Assembly (NCBI RefSeq): GCF_051262515.1
Contig: NZ_JBIMER010000013.1
Coordinates: 16,748 to 80,747, forward strand
DNA length: 64,000 nucleotides
Source of the DNA: Arthrobacter_N sp051262515
GTDB taxonomy: Bacteria > Actinomycetota > Actinomycetes > Actinomycetales > Micrococcaceae
Direction of reading: 5' to 3'
Position 1 is the first letter of the stretch; the number at the start of each line of letters is the position of its first letter. A program made the position numbers and the translations under genes. Below are positions 24,480 to 32,904 of this stretch, piece after piece. The notes under the pieces were generated by a model that did not search any database, was not told where the DNA came from, and was given only the letters and a program-made list of their open reading frames with translations.

Positions 24480-24935
24480 TTAGGCGTAGAAGCGGTAGAT
24501 CCCGCGTGAGACCACTGACGGCTTGGCGGCGCCCTCGACCTCGACGACTTGGTCGACGGCAATCTGGTAGCCGCCCTTGACCTCCTCGACCGCGGCGATG
24601 GTCGCCTTCATCCGGACCTGCGACCCGACGGGAACCGGCGCCGGAAAGCGAACCTTCTCCAGCCCGTAGTTGACCTTCGTCTTGACCCCGGACACCTGGA
24701 AGAGTTCGGTCCAGAACGCGATCTGCAGGGAAAGTGTCAGGTAGCCGTGGGCGATGGGTCCCCCGAACGGCCCCTCCTTGGCCTTCTCGGGGTCGGTGTG
24801 GATCCACTGGTGGTCGTCTGCCGCGTCGGCGAACGTGTTGACCTGTTCCTGGGTGATCGTGCGGTATTCGCTGTAGCCGAGATCGGTTCCGGCGGCGTTG
24901 GCGAGTTCCTCGTAGCTGATGACGGTCTGGCCCAT
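24480..24935 (-). CDS. couM: MaoC-family hydratase, CouM-like
   Basis: A 151-residue single hot-dog-fold (R)-type enoyl-CoA hydratase. The catalytic motif is DHQWIHTDPEKA (Asp and His) with GGPIAHGYLTLSL completing the hydratase 2 signature. It would hydrate the cinnamoyl-CoA double bond. ATG at 24935 has a GAGGAA site. It is the last gene of the SDR, amidohydrolase, acyl-CoA dehydrogenase, hydratase run, matching the couN-couO-couM order with one gene inserted. It might serve general lipid metabolism, but the context argues for side-chain degradation. Confidence 0.8.
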   Translation of the reverse strand: MGQTVISYEELANAAGTDLGYSEYRTITQEQVNTFADAADDHQWIHTDPEKAKEGPFGGPIAHGYLTLSLQIAFWTELFQVSGVKTKVNYGLEKVRFPAPVPVGSQVRMKATIAAVEEVKGGYQIAVDQVVEVEGAAKPSVVSRGIYRFYA

Positions 24936-24987
24936 GACGGGTTCCTCCTGTGGTGTTGGGTCGGTGGGAAAATCCAGGGTGTGCGGC

Positions 24988-26175
24988 CTAGGTGAAGGCG
25001 CCGACGCCGGTGACGGCGCGCCCGACGACGAGCGCGCAAATCTCGTGTGTGCCCTCGTAGGAGTAAATGGCCTCGGCGTCCGCGTGGAAGCGGGCGACGT
25101 CGTACTCGAGCAGAATGCCGTTGCCGCCGACGACCTCGCGTGCGAGCGCCGCCGTTTCCCGCAGGCTCTGCGCGGTGAACATCTTGGCCAGCGCGGAGTT
25201 CTCGTCCCGGTAGACCCCGGCCTCCTGCTGCTGGGTCTGCCGGACCACCATGCCGAGGCAGGCGGTCACGTTGGCCAGCATGCGGGCCAGCTTCTCCTGG
25301 ATGAGCTGAAATCCGGCCAGGGGGCGTCCGAACTGCTCGCGCGTGGTGACATAGCGCAGGGCGGCTTCGTAGGCCCCGGCGGCCACGCCGGTGGCGATCC
25401 AGGCGACGTCCGAGCGCATGTTGCGCAGGCACGCGGCAACGTCCTTGAAGGAGTTGATGTTCGCGAGCCGCGCGGAAGCGGGCACCCTGACGCCATCGAA
25501 CGTGATGTCGGCGTTTTGCATGATGCGCAGGGACGTCTTGCCGTGCATTTTCTCGATGGCCACACCGGGCGCACCGGCGGGAACCAGGAAACACTTGACC
25601 TGCGAGTCGGCCTCGTCGCGCGCGAACACGGCCAGCACGTCCGCGGTGGCGGCCCCGCCGATCCAGCGTTTGGCGCCGTCGATGACCCACGAGCCGCCGT
25701 CCTCGTCCGCCTCGAAGCGCGCGCGGGTCCGCAGCCCGCCGGCGATGTCGGAACCGTGCTCCGGCTCGGTCAGCGCGAAAACACCCGTGAGCCCGAAGGA
25801 GCGGATCAGCGGATCGAGCTCCGCGGCCTGCCCGGGGCTTCCGCCGAGGTTGACCGTGGTGCGGAACAAACCCGACTGCGCGTTGTAGAGCGTGGCCATG
25901 GACGCATCGGTGCGGCCCAGCTCGAAGTTGCGAAATCCGCCGTAGAGCGCCGAGGGGCGCCCGCCCTCCGCGCGGACCTCGGCCGGGTCCATGAGGTCCA
26001 GGTCGATCAGCGGCTTCAGCGTGTGGAACGGGAACTCGCCCCGTTCCCAGCTCTCGGCGAGCACGGGGCGGACGTCGCGGTCCAGGACCCCGCGGAGGCG
26101 CCCGAGCGCGGACAGTTCCCCGGGGGTGAGCAGCTCGGAGAAGCCGTAGCGGTCGCTCGGGTAGAAACCGGTCAC
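24988..26175 (-). CDS. Acyl-CoA dehydrogenase
   Basis: A 395-residue FAD enzyme. It has FALTEPEHGSDIAGGL (substrate and FAD loop), WVIDGAKRWIGGA, REQFGRPLAGFQLIQEKLA and the catalytic Glu in YSYEGTHEICALV, a position shared with glutaryl-CoA and isovaleryl-CoA dehydrogenases. Its GTG start overlaps the amidohydrolase stop (GTGA). A dehydrogenase is not needed for cinnamates, which already carry the double bond. It would allow entry of saturated phenylpropanoates such as dihydro-p-coumarate; this is inference from position. Confidence 0.82.
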   Translation of the reverse strand: MTGFYPSDRYGFSELLTPGELSALGRLRGVLDRDVRPVLAESWERGEFPFHTLKPLIDLDLMDPAEVRAEGGRPSALYGGFRNFELGRTDASMATLYNAQSGLFRTTVNLGGSPGQAAELDPLIRSFGLTGVFALTEPEHGSDIAGGLRTRARFEADEDGGSWVIDGAKRWIGGAATADVLAVFARDEADSQVKCFLVPAGAPGVAIEKMHGKTSLRIMQNADITFDGVRVPASARLANINSFKDVAACLRNMRSDVAWIATGVAAGAYEAALRYVTTREQFGRPLAGFQLIQEKLARMLANVTACLGMVVRQTQQQEAGVYRDENSALAKMFTAQSLRETAALAREVVGGNGILLEYDVARFHADAEAIYSYEGTHEICALVVGRAVTGVGAFT

Positions 26176-27059
26176 CGCTGTCCCAGCCCCAGGAGGGCCG
26201 CCGCGTTGCCCTTGAGGATCCCCGGACGGACCTCGTCCCTCAGCGGCAGGGCCTCGAACGCGGACAGCCACTTCTCGGGGGTGATGAGGGGGAAGTCGGT
26301 GCCGAAGAGGAGCTTGCGCGAAAGGACGTTGTTTCCCAGCCGCACCAGCGACTCGGGGAAGTACTTAGGGCTCCAGCCGGAGAGGTCGATGAACACATTG
26401 GCCTTGTGCGTGGCGATCGAATTGGCCTCCTCCTGCCAGGGGACGGAGGGGTGCGCCATGATGATCGTCAGTCCCGGGTGCTCCGCGGCGACGTCGTCCA
26501 GCAGCAGCGGGTTGGAATAGCGCAGCTTGATGCCCCTCCCGCCCGGAAGCCCCGCGCCCATCCCGTTCTGTCCGGTGTGGAAGACGCACGGCAGACCGAG
26601 CCCCTCCAGCACGTCCCACAACGGGGTGAACTGGGCGGCCGAGGGGTCGAAGCCCTGCAGCGACGGATGGAACTTGAAGCCGCGCACGCCGAGCTCGCCT
26701 GCCTGGCGGCGGGCCTCGGCGATCGCTTCCTCGCCGGTCCGGGGATCGACGGTTCCGAAAGGGATGAGGACGTCGTTGTGGCGGGCTGCCCCGGCGACGA
26801 GGTCGTCGATGGAGTTCGGCAGGTGCCCGAACGCCGTCCGCGCGTCCACTGTGAACACGACCGCCGCCATGTTCAGCCCGCGGTAGATCCCGGCGATCCG
26901 GTCCATGGAGGGCGTGCGCTCCTCGGCCTTGAAGTACTTGGCCGACGCGTCGAAAAGGTCCTGCGGCATGGCCTGGTGCCCGTGCCCGTCGACCTCAAGA
27001 TGGACGTGCATGTCGATCGCCGAGACCGCCTCGACGTCGATGGCCGATTCGTAGCGCAT
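26172..27059 (-). CDS. couO: Amidohydrolase-family beta-ketoacyl-CoA hydrolase, CouO-like
   Basis: A 295-residue amidohydrolase-2 (ACMSD-like) TIM barrel. Metal ligands are suggested by DMHVHLE, FKFHPS, MAHPSVPW and LLFGTDFPLITP. In Rhodococcus jostii a protein annotated this way, CouO, cleaves 4-hydroxyphenyl-beta-ketoacyl-CoA to the benzoate and acetyl-CoA. Its place between the SDR and acyl-CoA dehydrogenase genes supports the same job here. ATG at 27059 is favoured by AGGGG upstream; GTG at 27068 is possible. It follows the SDR stop closely and its own stop overlaps the next start. Confidence 0.78.
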   Translation of the reverse strand: MRYESAIDVEAVSAIDMHVHLEVDGHGHQAMPQDLFDASAKYFKAEERTPSMDRIAGIYRGLNMAAVVFTVDARTAFGHLPNSIDDLVAGAARHNDVLIPFGTVDPRTGEEAIAEARRQAGELGVRGFKFHPSLQGFDPSAAQFTPLWDVLEGLGLPCVFHTGQNGMGAGLPGGRGIKLRYSNPLLLDDVAAEHPGLTIIMAHPSVPWQEEANSIATHKANVFIDLSGWSPKYFPESLVRLGNNVLSRKLLFGTDFPLITPEKWLSAFEALPLRDEVRPGILKGNAAALLGLGQR

Positions 27060-27070
27060 GACCGCCACCC

Positions 27071-27997
27071 CTACTTGCCGGCTTGCTCGGGGCGCAGCTC
27101 GGCGGGAAGCTCGGGAAAGTCCTCGCCAACGGTCTGCAGGTTCCCGGAAAACGGGAAGCCCGCCCGCAGCGATTCGTAGTCCCAGCCGCCGTCACGGAGT
27201 TCGCTGGCGATGGCCTCCGGGTGGCTCCAGAGCTGCAGCCGGTCGCCACCGACGCCGATGGCCTGGCCGGTGATGCCCGCCGCCTCGTCCGAGGCGAGGT
27301 AGGCGACGAGACCGGAAACGTCGTCGGCCGTCCCGAAACCGAGGTCCTTGCGGAAGAAGGCGGGCATCGGCTCGCCGTTGTCCTCGGCCTCGACCGCCTT
27401 GGCGAAGAACGGGACGGAGCGGGTCATGTCCGTCACGGCGACCGGAATGACGACGTTCGCGGTGACTCCGGCGCGCTTCATCTCCAGCGCCCAGGTGCGC
27501 ACCATGCCGACGATGCCGGCCTTGGCGGCGGCGTAGTTCGTCTGGCCGAAGTTTCCGCGCTGGCCCGTGGGCGAGCCGATCGCGATGATCCGCCCCGCCA
27601 CACCGTACTCCTTGAAATGGCCGAAGGCCTCGCGGACGCAGGTGAACGTGCCCCGGAGGTGGACGTTCACCACGAGGTCGAAATCCTCGTCGCTCATCTT
27701 CAGCAACGACTTGTCGCGCAGCACCCCGGCGTTGGTCACCAGGATGTCCAGGCCCCCGAAGTGCTGAATGGCGGCTCCGACGAGCACCCTGGCCGTCTCC
27801 GCGCTGCCCACCGGTGCCACGACGGCCACCGCTCGCCCGCCGTCGGCGGCGATGGAGGCGACGGCCGCCTCGGCGACCGCGGCGTCGACGTCGTTCACGA
27901 CGACGGCCGCTCCCCGACGCGCCAGTTCCCGGGCGTAGGCGAGGCCGAGGCCCCGGCCGCTGCCGGTGACGATCGCCGTTTTTCCTGCGAGTGACAT
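27071..27997 (-). CDS. couN: Short-chain dehydrogenase, CouN-like
   Basis: A 308-residue SDR. The NAD-binding TGSGRGLGLAYA is at residues 11-22, NAG follows in VTNAGVLRD, and the catalytic Ser and Tyr-Lys lie in IGSPTGQRG and TNYAAAKAG. The C-terminal extension is typical of the multifunctional hydroxyacyl-CoA dehydrogenase branch (HSD17B4-like). It would oxidise the beta-hydroxyacyl-CoA made by the hydratase. ATG at 27997 has a GGAGCC site. It is the first gene of the cou-like operon, divergent from the MarR gene. Confidence 0.82.
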   Translation of the reverse strand: MSLAGKTAIVTGSGRGLGLAYARELARRGAAVVVNDVDAAVAEAAVASIAADGGRAVAVVAPVGSAETARVLVGAAIQHFGGLDILVTNAGVLRDKSLLKMSDEDFDLVVNVHLRGTFTCVREAFGHFKEYGVAGRIIAIGSPTGQRGNFGQTNYAAAKAGIVGMVRTWALEMKRAGVTANVVIPVAVTDMTRSVPFFAKAVEAEDNGEPMPAFFRKDLGFGTADDVSGLVAYLASDEAAGITGQAIGVGGDRLQLWSHPEAIASELRDGGWDYESLRAGFPFSGNLQTVGEDFPELPAELRPEQAGK

Positions 27998-28056
27998 GTT
28001 GGCTCCTTTGCCTGCGTCCGCGTATTGCCGAGCGGCGCGCTTCCGTGGGATTCTTA

Positions 28057-28095
28057 TCTCAAATACATGACAACTTATATTCTTGAGAAAGTCAA
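28057..28095. promoter_or_regulatory. Divergent cou promoter with MarR/CouR-like operators
   Basis: TTGAGAAAGTCAA at 28083-28095 has TTGA/TCAA half-sites and covers a minus-strand -35-like TTGACT, 17 bases from TGTCAT (28067-28072). TCTCAA (28057-28062) and TTGAGA (28083-28088) form a second inverted repeat with a 20-base spacer. TATATT (28076-28081) is a plus-strand -10 candidate for the MarR gene. The motif recurs at 24393-24405, which suggests one regulator for both units. Confidence 0.6.
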
Positions 28096-28147
28096 CGAAT
28101 ATTCGACCCGCAGGACGGGTCGGCACCCCGACACGATCGGAGGGCTC

Positions 28148-28630
28148 ATGGCCCCCAGTAATCCGGCCACCACCACCGGCGCCCCGCGCCTCATGGATTC
28201 CGACCTGGCCAGGGAGCCGAGCTTCCTCGTGGCGCGCACCCGCTCCCTCGGCTCCGCCCTGGCGAACGGGCGGCTGGCCGCGCTGGACCTTCGGGTCCGC
28301 TCCTACTCGGTGCTCTCGCTGGCCTGCGCGGAGCCCGCGCCGACCCAGCGGGAACTCGCGGACTTCCTGTCCCTGGACCCGAGCCAGATCGTGGCACTGG
28401 TCGACGCACTGGAACGCCGGGGACTGGTCGGCCGCGAATCCGACCCCTCCGACCGGCGCTCCAAGCTGGTGTCCGCCACCCTCGAGGGACGCGCCGTCTA
28501 CCGCGAGGCCCGCAAGGCAACCGCGGCCGCCGAGGACGAGGCCCTCGCGGGGCTGGATGCGTCGGAGCGCGAAGTACTCCTGCGGCTACTGGCCAAGGCC
28601 GCGTTCGGCGGGGTTCCGCAATCGACATAG
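28148..28630 (+). CDS. couR: MarR-family regulator, CouR-like
   Basis: A 160-residue winged-helix regulator. The recognition region is PTQRELADFLSLDPSQIVALVDALERRGLV and the wing is RESDPSDRRSKLVSATLEG, the standard MarR DxRxxxxxLT-like wing. ATG at 28148 has GGAGGG upstream; the longer frame has no site. Divergence from the couN-like gene and shared operator motifs match CouR of Rhodococcus, a MarR repressor relieved by hydroxycinnamoyl-CoA. The effector is not proven here. Confidence 0.82.
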   Translation: MAPSNPATTTGAPRLMDSDLAREPSFLVARTRSLGSALANGRLAALDLRVRSYSVLSLACAEPAPTQRELADFLSLDPSQIVALVDALERRGLVGRESDPSDRRSKLVSATLEGRAVYREARKATAAAEDEALAGLDASEREVLLRLLAKAAFGGVPQST

Positions 28631-28648
28631 GCCCGAGGTCGACATAAA

Positions 28649-28663
28649 TCTCATTGAATGAGA
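28649..28663. promoter_or_regulatory. Palindromic operator candidate ahead of pobA
   Basis: TCTCATT-G-AATGAGA is a perfect palindrome with 7-bp arms, 117-131 bases upstream of the pobA ATG in the 149-base gap after the MarR gene. It is a candidate binding site for the PcaR/PobR-type IclR protein or another local regulator. The same sequence was not found upstream of pcaF. Confidence 0.5.
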
Positions 28664-28779
28664 CACCCTTGGCGCGGGGCCAGCGGCCGGGCACACACTG
28701 GATCCGTACACGACGGAACGCTCCGCCATCGACTTTCGATGGGTCGGCGCATCCGGTTGATCCCCGAAGGAGGCATCCG

Positions 28780-29982
28780 ATGGTCGCGTCCCGCACCGTC
28801 GTCAAAACGAAGGTCGGCATCGTCGGCGGCGGGCCCGCCGGGCTCATGCTCAGCCACCTTCTCGCAAAAGCCGGCATCGAGAATCTGGTCGTCGAATCAC
28901 GCGACCACGAGACCATCCGCAACACCCACCGCGCGGGCATCCTCGAGGCCGGTTCGGTCGCGATGCTTTCCGATTCCGGCGTCGACGGCCGGGTCCTGAC
29001 CCACGGCGACGAACACGCGGGTATCGACCTCCGCTTCAACGGCGAATCCCACCCGCTCGACTTCAAGGACCTCGTCGACGCGACCGTCACGCTCTACGCG
29101 CAGAACGAGGTCTTCGTGGACCTCGCCGCGGCACGCGAACGCGACGGCGGCGACGTCAGGTTCGGAGCCGTCGTCGACGCGGTCTTCGACCTGGAGACCG
29201 ACACCCCCAAGTTCCACTTCACGGACGAATCCGGCGCCGGGTTCGAGGTCCACTGCGACATCCTCGTGGGCGCCGACGGTTCGCGCAGCTTCTGCCGGCG
29301 CGCGGTCCCCGGCACGCAGGACTTCAAGACCGAGTACCCGTTCGCCTGGTTCGGGATCCTCACCGAGGCGCCCAAGAGCTCCCCCGAACTGATCTACGCC
29401 AACTCGCCCGACGGTTTCGCCCTCATCTCCCAGCGCAGCGAGACCGTGCAGCGCATGTACTTCCAGTGCGATCCCGAAGAGGACACCGCGGCGTGGTCCG
29501 ACGACCGGATCTGGGCGGAGCTGCAGAAGCGCGTCGCCGGACCGGACGGGTTCGAACTGAAGACCGGCCCGATCTTCGACAAGACTGTCCTGGCCTTCCG
29601 CTCGTTCGTGCGGGAGCCGCTGAGCCACGGGCGGATGTTCCTGGTGGGCGACGCCGGCCACACCGTCCCGCCCACCGGAGCGAAGGGCCTGAACCTCGCC
29701 TTCGCCGACGTCCGGGTGTTGTTCGAGGCCATCGACTCCCACTACTCCACGAACAACCCCTCGCTGTTGGAGGGCTACTCCGACCGCGCCCTGAAACGGG
29801 TCTGGAAGGCGCAGAACTTCTCCTATTGGATGACCAGCATGCTGCACACGCCGCCGAACGGGGACCCGTTCATGCGCCGGCGGGCACTCGGCGAACTGGA
29901 GACGGTCACCAGCTCGCGCTACGGCAGGCAGTACCTCGCGGAGTCCTACACCGGGTGGCCGCACGCGGGCAGGCCCGCCTGA
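28780..29982 (+). CDS. pobA: 4-hydroxybenzoate 3-monooxygenase
   Basis: A 400-residue flavoprotein hydroxylase, about the length of Pseudomonas PobA (394). FAD motifs are VGIVGGGPAGLMLS (residues 8-21), the DG motif in VGADGSRSFCRRAV and the GD motif in FLVGDAGHTVPPTGAKGLN. Active-site text such as HRAGILEAGSV is PobA-specific. It turns 4-hydroxybenzoate into protocatechuate. ATG at 28780 has a strong GAAGGAGG site. It heads pobA-pcaH-pcaG-pcaB-pcaD-pcaC, directly supplying the dioxygenase encoded next. Confidence 0.93.
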   Translation: MVASRTVVKTKVGIVGGGPAGLMLSHLLAKAGIENLVVESRDHETIRNTHRAGILEAGSVAMLSDSGVDGRVLTHGDEHAGIDLRFNGESHPLDFKDLVDATVTLYAQNEVFVDLAAARERDGGDVRFGAVVDAVFDLETDTPKFHFTDESGAGFEVHCDILVGADGSRSFCRRAVPGTQDFKTEYPFAWFGILTEAPKSSPELIYANSPDGFALISQRSETVQRMYFQCDPEEDTAAWSDDRIWAELQKRVAGPDGFELKTGPIFDKTVLAFRSFVREPLSHGRMFLVGDAGHTVPPTGAKGLNLAFADVRVLFEAIDSHYSTNNPSLLEGYSDRALKRVWKAQNFSYWMTSMLHTPPNGDPFMRRRALGELETVTSSRYGRQYLAESYTGWPHAGRPA

Positions 29983-30059
29983 GCGCCCTGCCCACCCGGA
30001 CATTGGAAAACCGCAACCGCACCACCACAGCGACAACACACCACCGAAAGGAGAGCCTT

Positions 30060-30893
30060 GTGGGTTCCGAGAAGAACGCCAACGAGTCCTTCGAAAACAG
30101 CCACGTGCTCGACCCCGCCGCGACGGCCCTTTCCCAGGAGGCGATCACCCGGGAGATTGAGGACCTCCATTCGGAGTACCGCGAAGGCGTCGCCGCGGGC
30201 CAGGCCGAGGAGGTCCAGCCGCGTATCGACTTCGCGCCCTACCGCTCGTCGCTGCTGCGCCATCCCACCAAGTCCCTCCACCACGCCGATCCCGAATCGA
30301 TCGAGCTGTGGAGCCCCGCCTTCGGCGAGCGCGACGTCCACCCGCTCGAATCGGACCTGACCATCCAGCACAACGGCGAGCCGATCGGCGAGCGCCTGGT
30401 GGTCGCCGGACGCGTGCTCGACGGCGACGGCCGCCCCGTGGCCGGCCAGCTCGTTGAGGTTTGGCAGGCCAACGCGGCCGGGCGCTACATCCACAAGCGG
30501 GACCAGCACCCCGCGCCGATCGACCCGAACTTCACCGGCGTCGGCCGAGCCATTACCGGACCGAATGGCGAGTACCGGTTCACCACCATCAAGCCCGCCC
30601 CGTACCCGTGGAAGAACCACCACAACGCGTGGCGCCCGGCGCACATCCACTTCTCGCTGTTCGGCACGGACTTCACCCAGCGCATGATCACGCAGATGTA
30701 CTTCCCGGGCGATCCGCTGTTCAGCCTGGACCCGATCTACCAGGCCATCACGGATCCTGCGGCCCGCGAGCGCCTCGTGGCCACCTACGACCACTCGCTG
30801 ACCAGCCACGAATGGGCCACCGGCTACAACTGGGACATCGTCCTGACCGGCAGCAACCGCACCTGGATGGAAACCGAAGAGGAGGAGCACTAA
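30060..30893 (+). CDS. pcaH: Protocatechuate 3,4-dioxygenase beta subunit
   Basis: A 277-residue beta subunit holding the non-haem Fe(III). Ligand regions are GRYIH (first Tyr), the Tyr in APYPWKNHHNAW, and the two His in RPAHIHFSLFG. Intradiol cleavage of protocatechuate gives 3-carboxy-cis,cis-muconate. GTG at 30060 has a strong AAAGGAGA site. Its TAA directly abuts the ATG of pcaG. It is slightly longer at the N-terminus than the Pseudomonas protein. Confidence 0.93.
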   Translation: MGSEKNANESFENSHVLDPAATALSQEAITREIEDLHSEYREGVAAGQAEEVQPRIDFAPYRSSLLRHPTKSLHHADPESIELWSPAFGERDVHPLESDLTIQHNGEPIGERLVVAGRVLDGDGRPVAGQLVEVWQANAAGRYIHKRDQHPAPIDPNFTGVGRAITGPNGEYRFTTIKPAPYPWKNHHNAWRPAHIHFSLFGTDFTQRMITQMYFPGDPLFSLDPIYQAITDPAARERLVATYDHSLTSHEWATGYNWDIVLTGSNRTWMETEEEEH

Positions 30894-31472
30894 ATGGCTC
30901 AGGCACCCGGACTCAAGCTGACGCCCACGCCGGGCCAGACGATCGGCCCGTTCTACGGCTACGCGTTGCCCTTCGCCGACGGACACAAGCTCGTCGACCG
31001 CGCCCACCCCGGCGCCATCCGGCTACACGGCGTCGTCACCGACGGTAAGGGAGCGCCGATCCCCGACGCGCTGCTGGAGATCTGGCAGGCGGACGAGGAC
31101 GGAAACGTCGTCCAGCGCGAGGGCTCCCTGATCCGCGACGGGCACACCTTCACCGGCTGGGGACGCGCCGCCGTGGACAACGTGGGCCGCTACACCTTCG
31201 ACACCGTCAATCCGGGCGCGACCGAGGACGGCAAGGCCCCGTTCATCATGCTCACGGTGTTCGCCCGCGGCCTGCTGAACCGCCTGTTCACCCGGATCTA
31301 CCTGCCGGAGGACACCGCGGCCCTGGCCGCCGACCCGCTGCTCGCCTCGCTGGACGCGGACCGCCGCAGTACGCTGGTGGCCACCCGCGAACCCAACGGG
31401 GACCTCCGCTTCGACGTCGGCCTGCAGGGCGACGGCGAGACGGTCTTCCTCGAGTACCCGCGCGGCGCCTGA
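30894..31472 (+). CDS. pcaG: Protocatechuate 3,4-dioxygenase alpha subunit
   Basis: A 192-residue alpha subunit, the usual length. LTPTPGQTIGPFYGYALPF is the alpha-subunit N-terminal signature, and LLEIWQADEDGN parallels the beta subunit fold without the iron ligands. It forms the alpha-beta protomer with PcaH. It starts on the base after the pcaH stop, as in other pcaHG pairs. A ribosome site, GAGGAG, lies inside the end of pcaH. Confidence 0.93.
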   Translation: MAQAPGLKLTPTPGQTIGPFYGYALPFADGHKLVDRAHPGAIRLHGVVTDGKGAPIPDALLEIWQADEDGNVVQREGSLIRDGHTFTGWGRAAVDNVGRYTFDTVNPGATEDGKAPFIMLTVFARGLLNRLFTRIYLPEDTAALAADPLLASLDADRRSTLVATREPNGDLRFDVGLQGDGETVFLEYPRGA

Positions 31473-31500
31473 CCGCGAACAACAACCCCTGGGAGCACGA

Positions 31501-32904
31501 ATGACCGATGCGGACCACGGCCTGCTGTCCCCCGCGTGGGCGGGAACCCCCGTCGCCGCGGCCACGGGCGACGCCGCGCTGGTCCAGGCGATGCTCGACG
31601 TCGAGGCGGCCTGGGTCGCGGTGCTGGCCGACGCCGGGCACTGCGGCCAGCCGGACGCCGACGCGCTCGACGCGGCGGCCGACGCCTCGCTCTACGACCT
31701 GCCGTCCATCGCGGCGCGCGGACGCGACGGCGGCAACCCGCTGATCCCGCTGCTCGCGGACCTGCGCCGCGAGTTGGGCAGCCAGGGGGCTCCGGCGTCG
31801 GCCGCCGCCGCAGTGCACCGCGGGGCCACCAGCCAGGACATCGTCGACACCGCGCTGATGCTGCTCGCCGTCCGGTCCGGAGCGATCATCCGCGCCGACC
31901 TCGCCCGCGCCGCCGACGCGTTGGAGGCCCTCGCCGCCCGGCACGCGGACACGCTCTGCGTCGCCCGCTCGCTCACCCAGCACGCGCTACCGACGACGTT
32001 CGGCCTGCGGGCCGCGAACTGGCTCTCCGGCGTCGTGCTCGCGGGCCGGCGCCTGGACGAGGCGCTGGACGCGGCCCCGCTGCAGTGGGGCGGCGCCGTC
32101 GGCACACTGGCTTCGCTGACCGACGCCGTCGGCCCGGATCCCGCGGAGGGCGCCGGCGTCGCCGACCTGACCGCGGCGCTGGCAGCCCGACTGGGCCTGG
32201 CCGATCCCGGGGCCCCCTGGCACACCAACCGGTTGCCGGTCACGGGACTCGGCGCGGCGCTGGCGGACGTCGCCGCCGCGGCCGGCAAGGTCGCCGCGGA
32301 CGTGCTGGTGCTGGCGCGCCCCGAGGTGGGCGAGGTCGCCGAACCCGTCGCCGAGGGCAAGGGCGGCTCGTCGGCCATGCCACAGAAACGCAACCCGGTG
32401 CTGTCGGTCCTCTTGCGCAGCGCCGCCCTCGCCGCGCCGAACCACGCGGCGCAGCTCTTCCTCGCAGCCGGAACCGCGGTGGACGAGCGGCCCGACGGCG
32501 CCTGGCACAGCGAGTGGCCCGCCCTGCGGGAACTGTTGCGCCTGGCCGGCGGCGCCGCGGAGAAGCTCGCCGAGCTGGCGTCCGGCCTCACGGTGGACCC
32601 CGAGGCCATGGCCCGGAACGCGGCGATGGGCGGGGACCTGCTGGTGAGCGAGCGCATCGTGTCCCGGTTCGCCCCGCTGGTAGACGGCGGCAAGGCGGAG
32701 GTCCAGGCCCTGGTCAAACGCTCGCTGGAGGAGGGCACCGCGTTGCGTCATCTTCTGCGCTCGGCCGTCCCCGCCGATAGGCTCTCGGACAGTGAACTCG
32801 CCGAGGCGCTGGATCCGTCCGGCTACCTCGGCCAGGCCCGCACGTTCATCGACCGCGCCGCGGCCGGAAACGCCGCGTGGCAAGACCCCCGGAAGGAACC
32901 ATGA
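31501..32904 (+). CDS. pcaB: 3-carboxy-cis,cis-muconate cycloisomerase
   Basis: A 467-residue member of the fumarase/aspartase superfamily. GSSAMPQKRNP (about residues 297-307) is the superfamily signature loop, and HRGATSQDIVDTA carries conserved substrate residues. It lactonises carboxymuconate to 4-carboxymuconolactone. The gene is 28 bases after pcaG and its TGA overlaps the ATG of pcaD (ATGA). The operon context separates it from adenylosuccinate lyase relatives. Confidence 0.92.
   Translation: MTDADHGLLSPAWAGTPVAAATGDAALVQAMLDVEAAWVAVLADAGHCGQPDADALDAAADASLYDLPSIAARGRDGGNPLIPLLADLRRELGSQGAPASAAAAVHRGATSQDIVDTALMLLAVRSGAIIRADLARAADALEALAARHADTLCVARSLTQHALPTTFGLRAANWLSGVVLAGRRLDEALDAAPLQWGGAVGTLASLTDAVGPDPAEGAGVADLTAALAARLGLADPGAPWHTNRLPVTGLGAALADVAAAAGKVAADVLVLARPEVGEVAEPVAEGKGGSSAMPQKRNPVLSVLLRSAALAAPNHAAQLFLAAGTAVDERPDGAWHSEWPALRELLRLAGGAAEKLAELASGLTVDPEAMARNAAMGGDLLVSERIVSRFAPLVDGGKAEVQALVKRSLEEGTALRHLLRSAVPADRLSDSELAEALDPSGYLGQARTFIDRAAAGNAAWQDPRKEP

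Noticed and set aside
28631..28648. GAGGTCGACATAAAT as a fifth copy of the GAAGTGGACA repeat
   Set aside because: Only a loose match to the core and no inverted partner arm nearby.
31692..32738. 348-codon minus-strand frame opposite pcaB
   Set aside because: Ser/Ala/Arg-rich shadow; pcaB has its family signature on the plus strand.
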